Positions 41,991 through 50,575 of a stretch of DNA of 64,000 nt are shown here, piece by piece. Positions within the stretch are counted from its first letter, which is position 1; every line of letters starts with the position of its first letter. A program made the translations under genes and the position numbers. The stretch lies in assembly GCA_027307235.1 (NCBI GenBank), contig DAHUXH010000014.1, positions 21,370 through 85,369 on the forward strand, written 5' to 3'. The DNA comes from Vulcanimicrobiota bacterium. GTDB lineage: Bacteria > Vulcanimicrobiota > Vulcanimicrobiia > Vulcanimicrobiales > Vulcanimicrobiaceae. The notes below the pieces were generated by a model. That model was not told where the DNA came from. It was given only the letters and a program-made list of their open reading frames with translations, and searched no databases.

Positions 41991-42683
41991 TTATTCAACA
42001 TGGCGAGCGATGATGAACGCTTCTGCGGCGTCCAGCCCGACGCACGCGCCGCGCCAGCGGGCCAAATGTTCGACGGCTGCGATCGAACGCGCGTGCGGCC
42101 ACGGACGCATCTCGCTGTCGTACTCTTGAAGCGCTGTGAGCTTGCGTTCGAGTGTCGCCCCGGCATCGACGAAGAGATTGGGAGCAAAAGTCACCGCTCC
42201 GGCGTGCGGCGGGCGCCATTCCGTGCTCGACTGCACCTCGAAATAACGAATCGACCGAACCGTCGAGCCCGGAGTCGGACGGCACGCCACATTCACGGCG
42301 TCGCTGATGCGAGCGTGATCGATGTTCAAGTCCCCAGGAAAATGCGTGTAGACGATCTCGGGGTCGTAACGTGCGACGGCCTCTTCGACCGCTTTGGCCA
42401 GATCGAGCATCGCAATGGTATCCAGCCGATTATCCGGGTACTCCAACAGGTCGACGGTCGCAGCGCCAAGGACCGCGTTCGCACGCCGCGCTGCGCATCG
42501 CAACTCCTCGAGTGCATCACCGTTGGCACTTCCATCGGTGCGGCTGAAGATGCCCTGTGCGGCGATGAGAACGTGAACGGCATCGCCGCGCTGCGCGTGA
42601 CGTGCCATCGTCGCTCCGCAGCCGAGCACTTCATCGTCGGGGTGGGCGGCGCATATGAGAACCGACCGAGCGGCATTGTCCAT
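41991..42683 (-). CDS. PIG-L/LmbE-family deacetylase
   Basis: Zinc-dependent N-deacetylase of 230 residues. AAHPDDEVLGCGATMARHA is the signature (His-Pro-Asp-Asp), with the distal histidine in THFPGDLNIDHARIS. Family members remove N-acetyl from GlcNAc-lipids, mycothiol precursors or sugar nucleotides. It is paired with a hexapeptide acyltransferase immediately upstream (9 bases), suggesting removal and replacement of an N-acyl group on a sugar, perhaps the nonulosonic acid (inference). Confidence 0.86.
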   Translation of the reverse strand: MDNAARSVLICAAHPDDEVLGCGATMARHAQRGDAVHVLIAAQGIFSRTDGSANGDALEELRCAARRANAVLGAATVDLLEYPDNRLDTIAMLDLAKAVEEAVARYDPEIVYTHFPGDLNIDHARISDAVNVACRPTPGSTVRSIRYFEVQSSTEWRPPHAGAVTFAPNLFVDAGATLERKLTALQEYDSEMRPWPHARSIAAVEHLARWRGACVGLDAAEAFIIARHVE

Positions 42684-42692
42684 ACCAACGAT

Positions 42693-43142
42693 CTATCGGC
42701 CGGAAAGGCGCTCGCGGTAATAGCCGGCCTTCACGGTCATCGGGTTGCCGATGACCAGCGAATACGGTTCAATCTCCACGCCCTCCACCACCGTGGCCGC
42801 GGCCACGACACTGTGATGCCCGATCCGGGCGCCGGGCTTGATGATGCTGCCGGTTCCGACGAAGACATGATCTTCGAGAACGATGTCCCGGCGGTCAATC
42901 TCGTCGGACAACCCAATGCAGCGGCGGTGCGAGTCCGCCACGTTGATCGACACGAAGCCGGCGATGTCGCAATGGTCGCCGATGACCAGTCGTGCGCCGG
43001 TTGCGTTGATCTCGGACATGCCGCCGATATACACGCCCTCGCCGATCTCGGGATCGCCGAGGATCCACACTAATGGATGAAAGCGGTTCTCGCGAAAATC
43101 GATCGCGTCCGCGAGCAAACGACGGAACTCTTCGACGTTCAT
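42693..43142 (-). CDS. Hexapeptide-repeat (LbH) acyltransferase
   Basis: 149 residues, left-handed beta-helix repeats: EIGEGVYIGGMSEINATGARLVIGDH in two stretches, CDIAGFVSINVAD, IVLEDHVFVGTGSIIKPGARI and GHHSVVAAATVVEGVEI, ending GNPMTVKAGYY. These use acetyl-CoA or another acyl donor and often act on sugar amines. Start ATG 43142. First gene of the operon and divergent from the CMP-transferase gene with only 20 bases between start codons. Since no GNAT-type PseH is present in the locus, this may supply the missing acetyltransferase step. Confidence 0.8.
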   Translation of the reverse strand: MNVEEFRRLLADAIDFRENRFHPLVWILGDPEIGEGVYIGGMSEINATGARLVIGDHCDIAGFVSINVADSHRRCIGLSDEIDRRDIVLEDHVFVGTGSIIKPGARIGHHSVVAAATVVEGVEIEPYSLVIGNPMTVKAGYYRERLSGR

Positions 43143-43162
43143 CAGGCAAGAATACCCGACGC

Positions 43163-43897
43163 ATGAGTCAAAGTCATGCGATGATGAAACCCGGGCGCAC
43201 ACTCGGCCTGATTCCGGCAAAGGGTGCTTCGACCCGCCTGCGGCGCAAGAATTTGTTCCGGCTCGGGGGGATCAGCCTTGTCGCCCGCGCCGTGGCCGAC
43301 GCCCTCGACTACGGCGAGTTCGACGCGGTGGTTGTTACGACCGAGGACGCCGAGATCGCGGACGAAGCGCGTCGCGCAGGCGCCGACGTTCCATTCATTC
43401 GACCCGAAAAGCTCGCCGTGGACCCGGCGGGCGTCGTCGAGGTGACCTTGCATGCACTCGACGAACTGGAAGCGCGCGGCAGCACCTATGAGACCGTCGT
43501 CATCTTGCTCCCGACCTCGCCGCTGCGCACGACGGACGACATTCGCGGCGCCATGCGGCGATTTGTCGACAGCGGAGCGGATGTCCTGATGAGCGTGAGC
43601 GCCTACGACCACACGCCGCTGGCCGCTCTCTCCTGCGATGCCGGCGGTTTCATGGCACCGTTTTTGCCTGAATGGCTGGAGCGCCTCGGGGCTCGCGCAA
43701 CACCGGACCCGCTTCCCAGACTCGTCCGAGCCAACGGTGCGGTCACGATCTGCGATGTCGCGCGTCTGCGTCGTGAACGGGACTACTACACTTACCCGCT
43801 CGCGGCATACGAGATGCCGTGGGAGCGCAGCGTGGACATCGATACGGAAGCCGATGTCCTGCTGGCGGAGTTTTTGATGCAACGCCGGCACCCATAA
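43163..43897 (+). CDS. CMP-nonulosonate cytidylyltransferase (NeuA/PseF family)
   Basis: Activates a sialic-acid-like sugar with CTP. About 244 residues: LGLIPAKGASTRLRRKNLFR (CTP loop with the KN pair), then VVTTEDAEIADEARRAGA, ILLPTSPLRTTDDIRGAMRR (the LQPTSPLR motif), and a terminal SVDIDTEADVLLAEFLM with the metal aspartates. Start may be ATG 43163, 43181 or 43184. It faces the wbqC gene convergently. The nonulosonate it uses should be the product of one of the two NeuB-type synthases. Confidence 0.85.
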   Translation: MSQSHAMMKPGRTLGLIPAKGASTRLRRKNLFRLGGISLVARAVADALDYGEFDAVVVTTEDAEIADEARRAGADVPFIRPEKLAVDPAGVVEVTLHALDELEARGSTYETVVILLPTSPLRTTDDIRGAMRRFVDSGADVLMSVSAYDHTPLAALSCDAGGFMAPFLPEWLERLGARATPDPLPRLVRANGAVTICDVARLRRERDYYTYPLAAYEMPWERSVDIDTEADVLLAEFLMQRRHP

Positions 43898-43934
43898 AAC
43901 CGCCTCGCCGCCATCATGCGACGGCGATGGGCGG
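43896..43934 (-). terminator. Possible terminator of the pseB-wbqC operon
   Basis: On the minus strand CCGCC/GGCGG and TCGCCG/CGGCGA pair (43922-43934 with 43900-43910, 2-base bulge), followed by UUUU (43899-43896). The wbqC stop codon lies in the hairpin loop, so the stem overlaps the coding end. Short U-run, hence moderate confidence. Confidence 0.4.
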
Positions 43935-44621
43935 TTGATCGCGTTCCAGCACCTCGCGACTGCGAGGTCCGTGATTGAACAAGAGATCGATAGCGGCCAT
44001 GTACGGCTCGAATCCGGCAAACGCTTGCGTGTAAGACGGATGGCGGTAATCGTGAAAGCGCACCGCGATTCGCTCTCGCGCAAACGCAGCGAGATCGAGA
44101 TAGTCCCGTCCAAAGGGACCGGACACGTAGGTATCTGCCTCCGTACGGCGGCAGAGTTGCAAGACGAGATCGCTCTTGGTGGCAGCGACGTCAAGATCGC
44201 GGCTGTACACGAATTGCGGGTGAATGTCGAACGCGTTCAAGAGTACCGGCAGCAGGCGCGTGCACAGCTCCTCGATAGACTCCGGCGGGTTGGAGAGAAC
44301 GTCAGCAATCGCCGGTGCATACCGTTCGAAATACGGCGATCGTCCGTAGGAATTCTCGATCGAGCGCCAGTGCTTGTGCGCCCAACGTTGCAGTGGGTTA
44401 GCTTTGAGTTCGAAGATGGGCTGGGTCATCCGGTCGTTGTTGCCATGCATCGGCACTGTGAGCCATATCCATCCATTTGCAGTCCGAATGCGATTGCGAT
44501 TGAAGTAGTCACCCTTGCTCGCCGGTACGCTGTCAAGGATGATATGCACGTCACTCAAACTCAGCCGATGAAAATATCCGAGCCAAGGCAGGTACGCCGG
44601 TTGCATGATCGAGACGATCAC
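43914..44621 (-). CDS. WbqC-family protein
   Basis: 235 residues. IMQPAYLPWLGYFHRL at the N-terminus, DYFNRNRIRTANG, WLTVPMHG and KHWRSIENSYGRSPYFE are signatures of WbqC, a family found in O-antigen and nonulosonic-acid clusters whose activity is not established (a role in sugar amide or acyl modification has been proposed). GTG start overlaps the upstream TGA (GTGA) with GAGGAGA in front. Last gene of the seven-gene pseB operon. Confidence 0.83.
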   Translation of the reverse strand: MIVSIMQPAYLPWLGYFHRLSLSDVHIILDSVPASKGDYFNRNRIRTANGWIWLTVPMHGNNDRMTQPIFELKANPLQRWAHKHWRSIENSYGRSPYFERYAPAIADVLSNPPESIEELCTRLLPVLLNAFDIHPQFVYSRDLDVAATKSDLVLQLCRRTEADTYVSGPFGRDYLDLAAFARERIAVRFHDYRHPSYTQAFAGFEPYMAAIDLLFNHGPRSREVLERDQPPIAVA

Positions 44622-45229
44622 GCAGTCTCCTCGCGATACAGGTAGATGGTAAAATCGTGGGGCAGATAATCGTGGCGCAGTGAGACGAAGGGTGTCAGCG
44701 TGCGACAAAATGCCAGCATGTCCAACGGGTCGCAATACTGTTCACCATCATCTTTTTGGGTTGCCCACGCACTAAGGCTGTTAAAGGCGGTCGCAGTGGA
44801 GCACCGGGCGAACATCGCTTCAACCGTCGCACGCATGGTGGCGTCATCGCAAAATGTGAATATGCCGCTCGCGAGTACCAGGTCCGCGGGAGGCGTGCTC
44901 GCTGCTTCCTCTGGCAAGGCAACGTCAAACCGGCGGCCAGGGAAGCGTTCGCGCGCGGCGGCGACCATTTCGGGGAGCGGATCGATTCCGCGATATTCGG
45001 TTGCGATGTGCCGTTCGTCGAGAAATGCGACCAGTTCGCCGACACCGCAGCCCACGTCCAGGATCGAACGCGCCGGACGTGACAATGCTTGCAGCAAGAC
45101 CTCAAATCGCAAGCGCTGATTTCGCCGCGAACCCCAGCCGACCGAACGGCTACTGGCCACCCCGTGCTCGGCCAACATGGGAGCGTACAGTCCGCGCAAC
45201 CGTTCCACATAGCTGCGGGAATCACTCAC
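44618..45229 (-). CDS. SAM-dependent methyltransferase
   Basis: 203 residues, compact class I methyltransferase. SAM loop SILDVGCGVGELVAFLDE, YRGIDPLPEMVAAARERF, then ADLVLASGIFTF at motif II. GTG at 45229 overlaps the stop of the NeuB-type gene (GTGA) with GGAGGA upstream. Lies inside the nonulosonic acid operon, so sugar O-methylation is the likely job; target not known. Confidence 0.78.
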   Translation of the reverse strand: MSDSRSYVERLRGLYAPMLAEHGVASSRSVGWGSRRNQRLRFEVLLQALSRPARSILDVGCGVGELVAFLDERHIATEYRGIDPLPEMVAAARERFPGRRFDVALPEEAASTPPADLVLASGIFTFCDDATMRATVEAMFARCSTATAFNSLSAWATQKDDGEQYCDPLDMLAFCRTLTPFVSLRHDYLPHDFTIYLYREETA

Positions 45230-46278
45230 GTGGCGACGTCCTCCAGCGAAAAGAGATGACCAGCCTCGACATCGCAAAGCAGCGTTCGCCCGACGAGCGA
45301 AGGTGCGGTCTTGGGCGGCAGCCCGTTCCCGGGCCGGCGACACACGATGTCCGACCGCTGCAAGATGTGGCCCGCCGGCAGTTTGGTGCCGGCCTGGCAC
45401 GAAAGTTGGAAGTCCGCGCGGTTCACGCGCGCGCGTTCACTCGGCCCCAGCGGCGCCTCGACTAACGCAGCCTCGGCAGCGCGCACGCCGCGGACAAGCG
45501 CGGCGAATTCCGCCTCGTCGCTGGAGAAACACTGGTCGGGTCCGGGAAGACCGCGATCGATGGTAAAGTGTTTCTCGATCCAGCATGCTCCGAGGGCGAT
45601 CGCGACGATCGCCGCAGTTGTCCCCTCGCTATGATCGGAGAACCCCGTCAAACAGTCGAAAGTCGAAGCGAGTTCAACCATCTTACGCATGTGCAGTTCC
45701 TGCGGCGGTGCCGGATACGCCGACGTACAGTGCAGCAGAATCAACTGATCGTTACCGGTTGCACGAAACGCGCGAACTGCGTCGTCAATTTCTTCGACCG
45801 TTGCGAGCCCCGTCGAAAGCACGGACGGAAGTCCGGTTGCGCCCATGGCGGCGATCAACTCCAGATCGGTGAGATAATCGGAACCGTTCTTGAGCACGGG
45901 CGACCCGGCGTTCACCAGATCGGCGACGCCATCGGCATTGGTCGGCGTGCTGTGAAACAAGACGCCAACGCGATCGCACACTCGCTTGAGATGCGTCAGC
46001 TGTTCAGCGTGCAACTCGCAACGCTTGAACATCTCGTACTGCGACTCGACGACCAGACGCCCCTGTGAGGAGTACTCATAGATGAGCGACGTGTCGCCGA
46101 TAAAGTCCTCGGTCCGATAGTTCTGAAACTTGACGCTGGTCGCGCCCGCACGCGCCGCGGCTGCGATCATCTTTTCCGCAAGCGCCATATCGCCATTGTG
46201 ATTGATTCCGATCTCGGCGACCAAGAATGACGGATGGCCCGGTCCGACGAGATGGTTGCCGATGCGAAGTTCTTTCAT
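45226..46278 (-). CDS. NeuB-family nonulosonate synthase, canonical
   Basis: Condenses PEP with a 6-carbon N-acyl sugar to make a nine-carbon sugar acid. 350 residues: TIM barrel FLVAEIGINHNGDMALAEKM, SVKFQNYRTEDF, HCTSAYPAPPQELHMRKM, then both metal histidines in GFSDHSEG and WIEKHFTIDRGLPGPDQCF; a C-terminal SAF (antifreeze-like) domain runs from ~290 (KLPAGHILQRSDIVCRRPG, then VGRTLLCDVEAGH). More like LegI/NeuB than PseI in the barrel, but the neighbouring PseB/C/G genes suggest a pseudaminate-type product. ATG overlaps pseG (ATGA). Confidence 0.85.
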   Translation of the reverse strand: MKELRIGNHLVGPGHPSFLVAEIGINHNGDMALAEKMIAAAARAGATSVKFQNYRTEDFIGDTSLIYEYSSQGRLVVESQYEMFKRCELHAEQLTHLKRVCDRVGVLFHSTPTNADGVADLVNAGSPVLKNGSDYLTDLELIAAMGATGLPSVLSTGLATVEEIDDAVRAFRATGNDQLILLHCTSAYPAPPQELHMRKMVELASTFDCLTGFSDHSEGTTAAIVAIALGACWIEKHFTIDRGLPGPDQCFSSDEAEFAALVRGVRAAEAALVEAPLGPSERARVNRADFQLSCQAGTKLPAGHILQRSDIVCRRPGNGLPPKTAPSLVGRTLLCDVEAGHLFSLEDVAT

Positions 46279-47270
46279 GCGAAGCTCCGGCGAAGGATTT
46301 CGCGAGCAGCCCGCGCCGCACCCATCCCGTCGACGAGTTTCATGCCACATGCGGACATCGTTCTTCGGCGCTGCGGTTGGCGCAGGAGACGGAGGACGGC
46401 GGTCGCCGAGTTTGCGGGTGACGCGTCGTCACTCCAAACGCCGAGGTCCTCGCCGGCTCCGAATGAGCCGACGGCGCGAGCATTCATGCGCTGATTGTCG
46501 GCAATGGACCAGACGATCATGGGGACGCCCAGACAACACAGCTCCCAGCATGTCTGCCCGCCGGCATTGACTGACACGTCGGCCCACAGCATCAAGCGCG
46601 CCATCTCGGATGCGCCGAATCGTTCCGGCTGCTCGACCTCGATCGATGGCTCACGCTCGCGCAGCGCCACGACAACGGCATCGCGGTAGCGCCGCGTCTC
46701 GCCCCCGCCAAACGTGACGAGAACGCGGTGGTCGTTCGCTTCGAAGACACGACCGGACGCCGCGCGCGCACGCGCGAACGGCTCGCGCAGCAGCGCATAC
46801 GCCGGTCCGAGCAGCAGATTCTCGCGCGGCGTATCCGGGTATGCGGAGGCCTCGAACGCGGGCGACGGATTGAGTATCCAGCCAGCGGACCGGAGATCGC
46901 GATCGGCAAGGTCGTCGATTGCCCCGGCCGCGATGCCTGCCCGCGCCAACGCCGCAAAATACTCGCGATCGGCACCGTAGTGGTCGACCACCACAACCGC
47001 GGCATCTCGTTCGTGGGCGATGCCGATGAGGTCCGCGGCGTCTTCGGCCGCTAGTCGCTCGAACGACGATCCCGGCGCGATGGGCCGCACCGCGAACCCG
47101 GCATCCTGAACCGCAGCGATCGCCGATCCGCAATCGGCGCGCATCGCAAAACAGACCTGAGCACGCTCGTCTGACATGCGCTGCGCGAGCGAAAGCATAC
47201 GAACGACGTGCCCCATCCCCACCTCCGTTCCGCCGTCACACCGGATGACGGCATTCGCGAAGCGGGGCAT
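46275..47270 (-). CDS. pseG: PseG-type UDP-sugar hydrolase
   Basis: 331 residues. In the pseudaminic acid route PseG removes UDP from UDP-2,4-diacetamido-trideoxy-altrose. CDGGTEVGMGHVVRMLSLAQ contains the GxGHxxR catalytic His region; GAIDDLADRDL, LLGPAYALLREPF and TCWELCCLGVPMIVWSIADN (the nucleotide-binding end, MurG-like fold) are family blocks. No fused acetyltransferase domain (some PseG proteins have one). Three bases after the second NeuB-type gene. Confidence 0.87.
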   Translation of the reverse strand: MPRFANAVIRCDGGTEVGMGHVVRMLSLAQRMSDERAQVCFAMRADCGSAIAAVQDAGFAVRPIAPGSSFERLAAEDAADLIGIAHERDAAVVVVDHYGADREYFAALARAGIAAGAIDDLADRDLRSAGWILNPSPAFEASAYPDTPRENLLLGPAYALLREPFARARAASGRVFEANDHRVLVTFGGGETRRYRDAVVVALREREPSIEVEQPERFGASEMARLMLWADVSVNAGGQTCWELCCLGVPMIVWSIADNQRMNARAVGSFGAGEDLGVWSDDASPANSATAVLRLLRQPQRRRTMSACGMKLVDGMGAARAAREILRRSFA

Positions 47271-47273
47271 AGG

Positions 47274-48344
47274 TCAAAAGTTCTCGAGATCGCCCCAGGC
47301 GATCATCGCGCCGGCCGCGATCGGACGCACGGCCCGCACGCCGACAATGCGATCGACGAACGGCGGCTGAATCCCCATTCCCGGCCGGCGAAACTCGATA
47401 TCGTCTTCAAAAATGGTGGCTCCGGCAGCGATCGCGCGTTTGGCGAAGGCGCTGCGGCGAATCGCATCTCGCTTGCGCAATTGTTCGTCGGCCAGCGCGC
47501 GCCGCGGCGAACCGAGCGCAGTCTCAACGTCGCGAATCGTCTGGATGAACTGCTTCGCGTCGCTGGATTCCAATGAAAACATGTGCTCCGGGCTGCGCGT
47601 CGTTCGATCCAGCGTGATGGTCTTCTCGACGAGATTCGCGCCGAGGGCCACCGCCGCAACGTCCATTTCGAGACCGGGCGTGTGATCCGAATACGCGATC
47701 GGCACTCCGAATAGCTGTTTCAGCGTCGGAATCATCCGCAGGTGGATGCTGGGCAAGTGTGCCGGATACCCCGATGGGCACTGATGAATGATGACTCGAT
47801 TATTGCCCGATCGCGCAACTTCGTCGACCGCAAGTTCGATCTCGCCGACCGTCGAGCTTCCCGTGTCAAGCTGGATGACAAGGCCGGTCTTTGCTGCTTG
47901 ACGGATAAGCGGAATATGATTGACGTCGGCGGATGCGATCTTGATCGAATCGCACCCGAGTTCTTTCACGAATTCTATATCGTCGGGAAATCCCACCGTC
48001 GCGAAGAAAGCGAGGCGGCGGCCGTCGGCGTGGGCTTTGACTCGACGCCACGCATCGCGGTCGAGATAGCGGCGCAGGAGAATCTCGTAGAGAGACTCCT
48101 CGACGTTTTCAGTTCGCCCGGTCGTTCGGTCGGCTAAGAAATCGTACGAGAACAGTTGCTTGCGATCGGCGACCAAGCGATCCGGGTCGAAGATTTGAAA
48201 CTTGATGGCATCAGCGCCAGCGTCGGCAGCGATGTCGATCAGCGCCTTGGCGCTCTCTTCACCGGTGTGCGTCGCACCCGCCTCGAACGTGACGAAACAG
48301 GGGTTACCCTCGCCGATGACGCGCTCTCCAATGACAATCTCCAT
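47274..48344 (-). CDS. NeuB-family synthase, divergent paralogue
   Basis: About 356 residues with the NeuB barrel and C-terminal SAF domain. Compared with its neighbour the N-terminal motif is changed to VTFEAGATHTGEESAKALID and the second metal-binding histidine (EKHFT) reads LVEKTITLDRTTRSPEH; the first (YSDHTPG) is kept. DAIKFQIFDPD, HQCPSGYPAHLP and a SAF-like AIAAGATIFEDDIEFRRPGM are present. By gene order it occupies the PseI position between pseC and pseG, but altered ligands could mean a different substrate or metal use. ATG 48344 chosen; a GTG two codons earlier is possible. Confidence 0.8.
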   Translation of the reverse strand: MEIVIGERVIGEGNPCFVTFEAGATHTGEESAKALIDIAADAGADAIKFQIFDPDRLVADRKQLFSYDFLADRTTGRTENVEESLYEILLRRYLDRDAWRRVKAHADGRRLAFFATVGFPDDIEFVKELGCDSIKIASADVNHIPLIRQAAKTGLVIQLDTGSSTVGEIELAVDEVARSGNNRVIIHQCPSGYPAHLPSIHLRMIPTLKQLFGVPIAYSDHTPGLEMDVAAVALGANLVEKTITLDRTTRSPEHMFSLESSDAKQFIQTIRDVETALGSPRRALADEQLRKRDAIRRSAFAKRAIAAGATIFEDDIEFRRPGMGIQPPFVDRIVGVRAVRPIAAGAMIAWGDLENF

Positions 48345-48375
48345 GCCCACGATTCTCGGTGTCCTTTCTCGACGA

Positions 48376-49542
48376 TTACGGTTTGTTCGAGCCGCCGAAC
48401 ACTGCGTGGAGCGCCGCGATCACGTGACCTTGCCGCTCGGCATCGAGTCCGGCATACATCGGCAAGCTCAGGGTCTCACGATAATACGTTTCGGCGTGCG
48501 GAAAATCACCGTCGCGGAACCCCAAGCGGCGATAGTAGGGCTGCGTGTGAATCGGGATGTAGTGCACGTTGGGGGCAACGCCGCGCGCGCGCAGCGCATC
48601 GTACACGCCCCGGCGCGTCAGGCCGGACTCGGGTCGAACGCGCACCGGATACAAATGATACGACGAACGCGCATCTTCGTGCTGGAAAGGCAGAACGAGC
48701 GGAAGATCGCTCAGCTCGCGATCGTAACGTGCCGCGATTTCGCGGCGGCGCTCCACAAATTCATCGAGGCGTGAGAACTGCGCTGCGCCGAGCGCGGCCT
48801 GCACGTCGGTGAGCCGATAGTTGAACCCAAGTTCAATCTGCTCGTATTCCCACGGTTCATGCGCCGTTTCCATCAACGCCGGATCGCGCGTGATGCCGTT
48901 GGTACGCAGGCGTTGCAATCGCTGCGCTAGGCTTGCGTCATTGCAGACGGCCATACCGCCTTCGGCCGTGGTGATGATCTTGACGGGATGGAAGCTGAAG
49001 ACGGTAATATCGGCATAGGCTCCGCACCCTACGGGCCGGCCACGATAGGCGGCTCCGATCGCATGCGAGGCATCTTCGATAACTCGAAAGCCGAACTCTT
49101 GCGCGAGCAAGGCGACGCCGGCCAAATCGGCCGGCTGACCGGCGAAATCGACGACGACGACAGCTTTCGGAAGACGCCCCGTTGCGCGTGCACCCTCCAG
49201 CTTGCGGTGAAGCTCGCCGACGCTCATATTATACGTGCCTGGATCGATGTCGACGAAATCCACGTCAGCACCGCAGCAGCGCGCACAGTTCGCCGACGCG
49301 ACAAAACTGTTGGGTGATGTCCAGACAAGATCGCCGGGCCCGACGCCCAGCGCCAAACACGAGATGTGCAGAGCCGACGTCGCACTGTTGACGGCAACCG
49401 CGTGCTCGACCCCGCAATACCGTGCGACAAGTTCTTCAAAGTGCGCGACCGACGGACCCTGCGTCAGGAAATCCGAACGAAGGACGGCGGCCACCGCTGC
49501 TATGTCGTCCTCGTCGATCGACTGACGAGCGTAGGGAATCAT
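48376..49542 (-). CDS. pseC: UDP-4-keto-sugar aminotransferase PseC
   Basis: PLP enzyme that aminates C4 of the PseB product. 388 residues, DegT/DnrJ/EryC1 family: Start IPYARQSIDEDDIAAV, NSATSALHISCLAL, the PLP-ring block VIEDASHAIGAAYRGRPVG, and the Schiff-base lysine in VFSFHPVKIITTAEGGMAV. GFNYRLTDVQAALGAAQ follows. ATG overlaps the pseB TGA (ATGA). Confidence 0.9.
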   Translation of the reverse strand: MIPYARQSIDEDDIAAVAAVLRSDFLTQGPSVAHFEELVARYCGVEHAVAVNSATSALHISCLALGVGPGDLVWTSPNSFVASANCARCCGADVDFVDIDPGTYNMSVGELHRKLEGARATGRLPKAVVVVDFAGQPADLAGVALLAQEFGFRVIEDASHAIGAAYRGRPVGCGAYADITVFSFHPVKIITTAEGGMAVCNDASLAQRLQRLRTNGITRDPALMETAHEPWEYEQIELGFNYRLTDVQAALGAAQFSRLDEFVERRREIAARYDRELSDLPLVLPFQHEDARSSYHLYPVRVRPESGLTRRGVYDALRARGVAPNVHYIPIHTQPYYRRLGFRDGDFPHAETYYRETLSLPMYAGLDAERQGHVIAALHAVFGGSNKP

Positions 49543-50534
49543 GTCGCTGCTTGGCCGAGCGCGACGATCTCCGGGATCGTGAGGAAGTGCGGATTCGTCC
49601 CCGAATTGTACTCAAAACCGTCGTCGACGGGGCGTCCCCGGTCACCGGTTGCATCGCACGAGTAGTCCACGTTCTCGAAGAACGTAATAGTTGGCCGAAT
49701 GACGTAGTGTTTCTCGAACTCGAGCGTCAATTGCCACTCATCACGCGGCACCATCAACTCGTGGAGTTTTTCGCCCGGGCGAATGCCGATGGTGCGCTGC
49801 GGAAGCGCTGGCGCGACCGCAGTCGCCAAGTCGGTGACGCGCGCCGATGGAATCTTTGGAATGAAAATCTCTCCGCCATACATCCGATCAAACGCGGAAA
49901 GCACCAGTTCGACGCCCTGCGTGAGCGTGATCCAAAAGCGCGTCATGCGCGGATCGGTGATCGGTAGCTCGGTTGCTCCAGCATCGACGAGCGACCGGAA
50001 AAAAGGCAACACCGAACCGCGCGATCCGACGACGTTTCCATACCGAACCACCGAGAATCTCGTGACGCGGCCGCCTGCGATATTATTCGCGGCGATGAAC
50101 AGCTTGTCGGAGGCCAATTTGGTCGCGCCGTAAAGATTGAGGGGGTTGACGGCTTTGTCGGTCGAGAGCGCGACGACGCGTTTGACGTTGGCGGCGATCG
50201 ACGCCGCGATGACATTCTCCGCACCGTTGATGTTGGTCCGAATGCATTCGGTCGGATTGTATTCGGCGGTCGGGACCTGTTTGAGCGCGGCCGCGTGAAC
50301 GACGTAATCGATGCCGTTGAATGCTTGAATCAATCGGTCGCGATCGCGGACGTCGCCGATGAAGAAGCGGACGCACGGATCCGTGATCGTCTGCGCCATC
50401 TCGTATTGCTTGAGTTCATCACGAGAGAAGATGACCAGGCGTTTGGGCCGGAAGCGTTCGAGCACGAGCCGCGTGAAGGCCTTGCCGAACGAGCCCGTCC
50501 CGCCGGTAATGAGAATCGAAGAACCGTCGAGCAC
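49539..50534 (-). CDS. pseB: UDP-GlcNAc 4,6-dehydratase (inverting) PseB
   Basis: First enzyme of pseudaminic acid synthesis: dehydrates and epimerises UDP-GlcNAc. 331 residues. SSILITGGTGSFGKAFTRLV (NADP loop), IFSRDELKQYEM, HAAALKQVPTAEYNPTECI, VVALSTDKAVNPLNLYGATK with the YxxxK-type lysine region, and DKLFIAANN. GTG at 50534 is the first possible start; a stop lies nine codons upstream. A sigma-28-like promoter candidate lies directly before it, leaving only a few bases of leader. Confidence 0.93.
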   Translation of the reverse strand: MLDGSSILITGGTGSFGKAFTRLVLERFRPKRLVIFSRDELKQYEMAQTITDPCVRFFIGDVRDRDRLIQAFNGIDYVVHAAALKQVPTAEYNPTECIRTNINGAENVIAASIAANVKRVVALSTDKAVNPLNLYGATKLASDKLFIAANNIAGGRVTRFSVVRYGNVVGSRGSVLPFFRSLVDAGATELPITDPRMTRFWITLTQGVELVLSAFDRMYGGEIFIPKIPSARVTDLATAVAPALPQRTIGIRPGEKLHELMVPRDEWQLTLEFEKHYVIRPTITFFENVDYSCDATGDRGRPVDDGFEYNSGTNPHFLTIPEIVALGQAAT

Positions 50535-50544
50535 GACAAAGACT

Positions 50545-50572
50545 TTATCGGACGTTCGCTAATCTCATCTTA
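50545..50572 (-). promoter_or_regulatory. Sigma-28-like promoter in front of pseB
   Basis: Minus strand: TAAG (50572-50569), 16 bases, TCCGATAA (50552-50545). Fits the flagellar sigma factor pattern TAAA-N14-16-GCCGATAA/T with one change in each box. The predicted start of transcription would be about four bases before the pseB GTG, so the message would be nearly leaderless. Same spacing as the element before flaG. Confidence 0.5.
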
Positions 50573-50575
50573 GAA

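Noticed and set aside
46095..46103. GCCGATAA octamer resembling a sigma-28 -10 box
   Set aside because: Inside the coding sequence of the NeuB-type gene on the opposite strand, no -35 and no gene start follows; shows that the octamer alone is not enough evidence.
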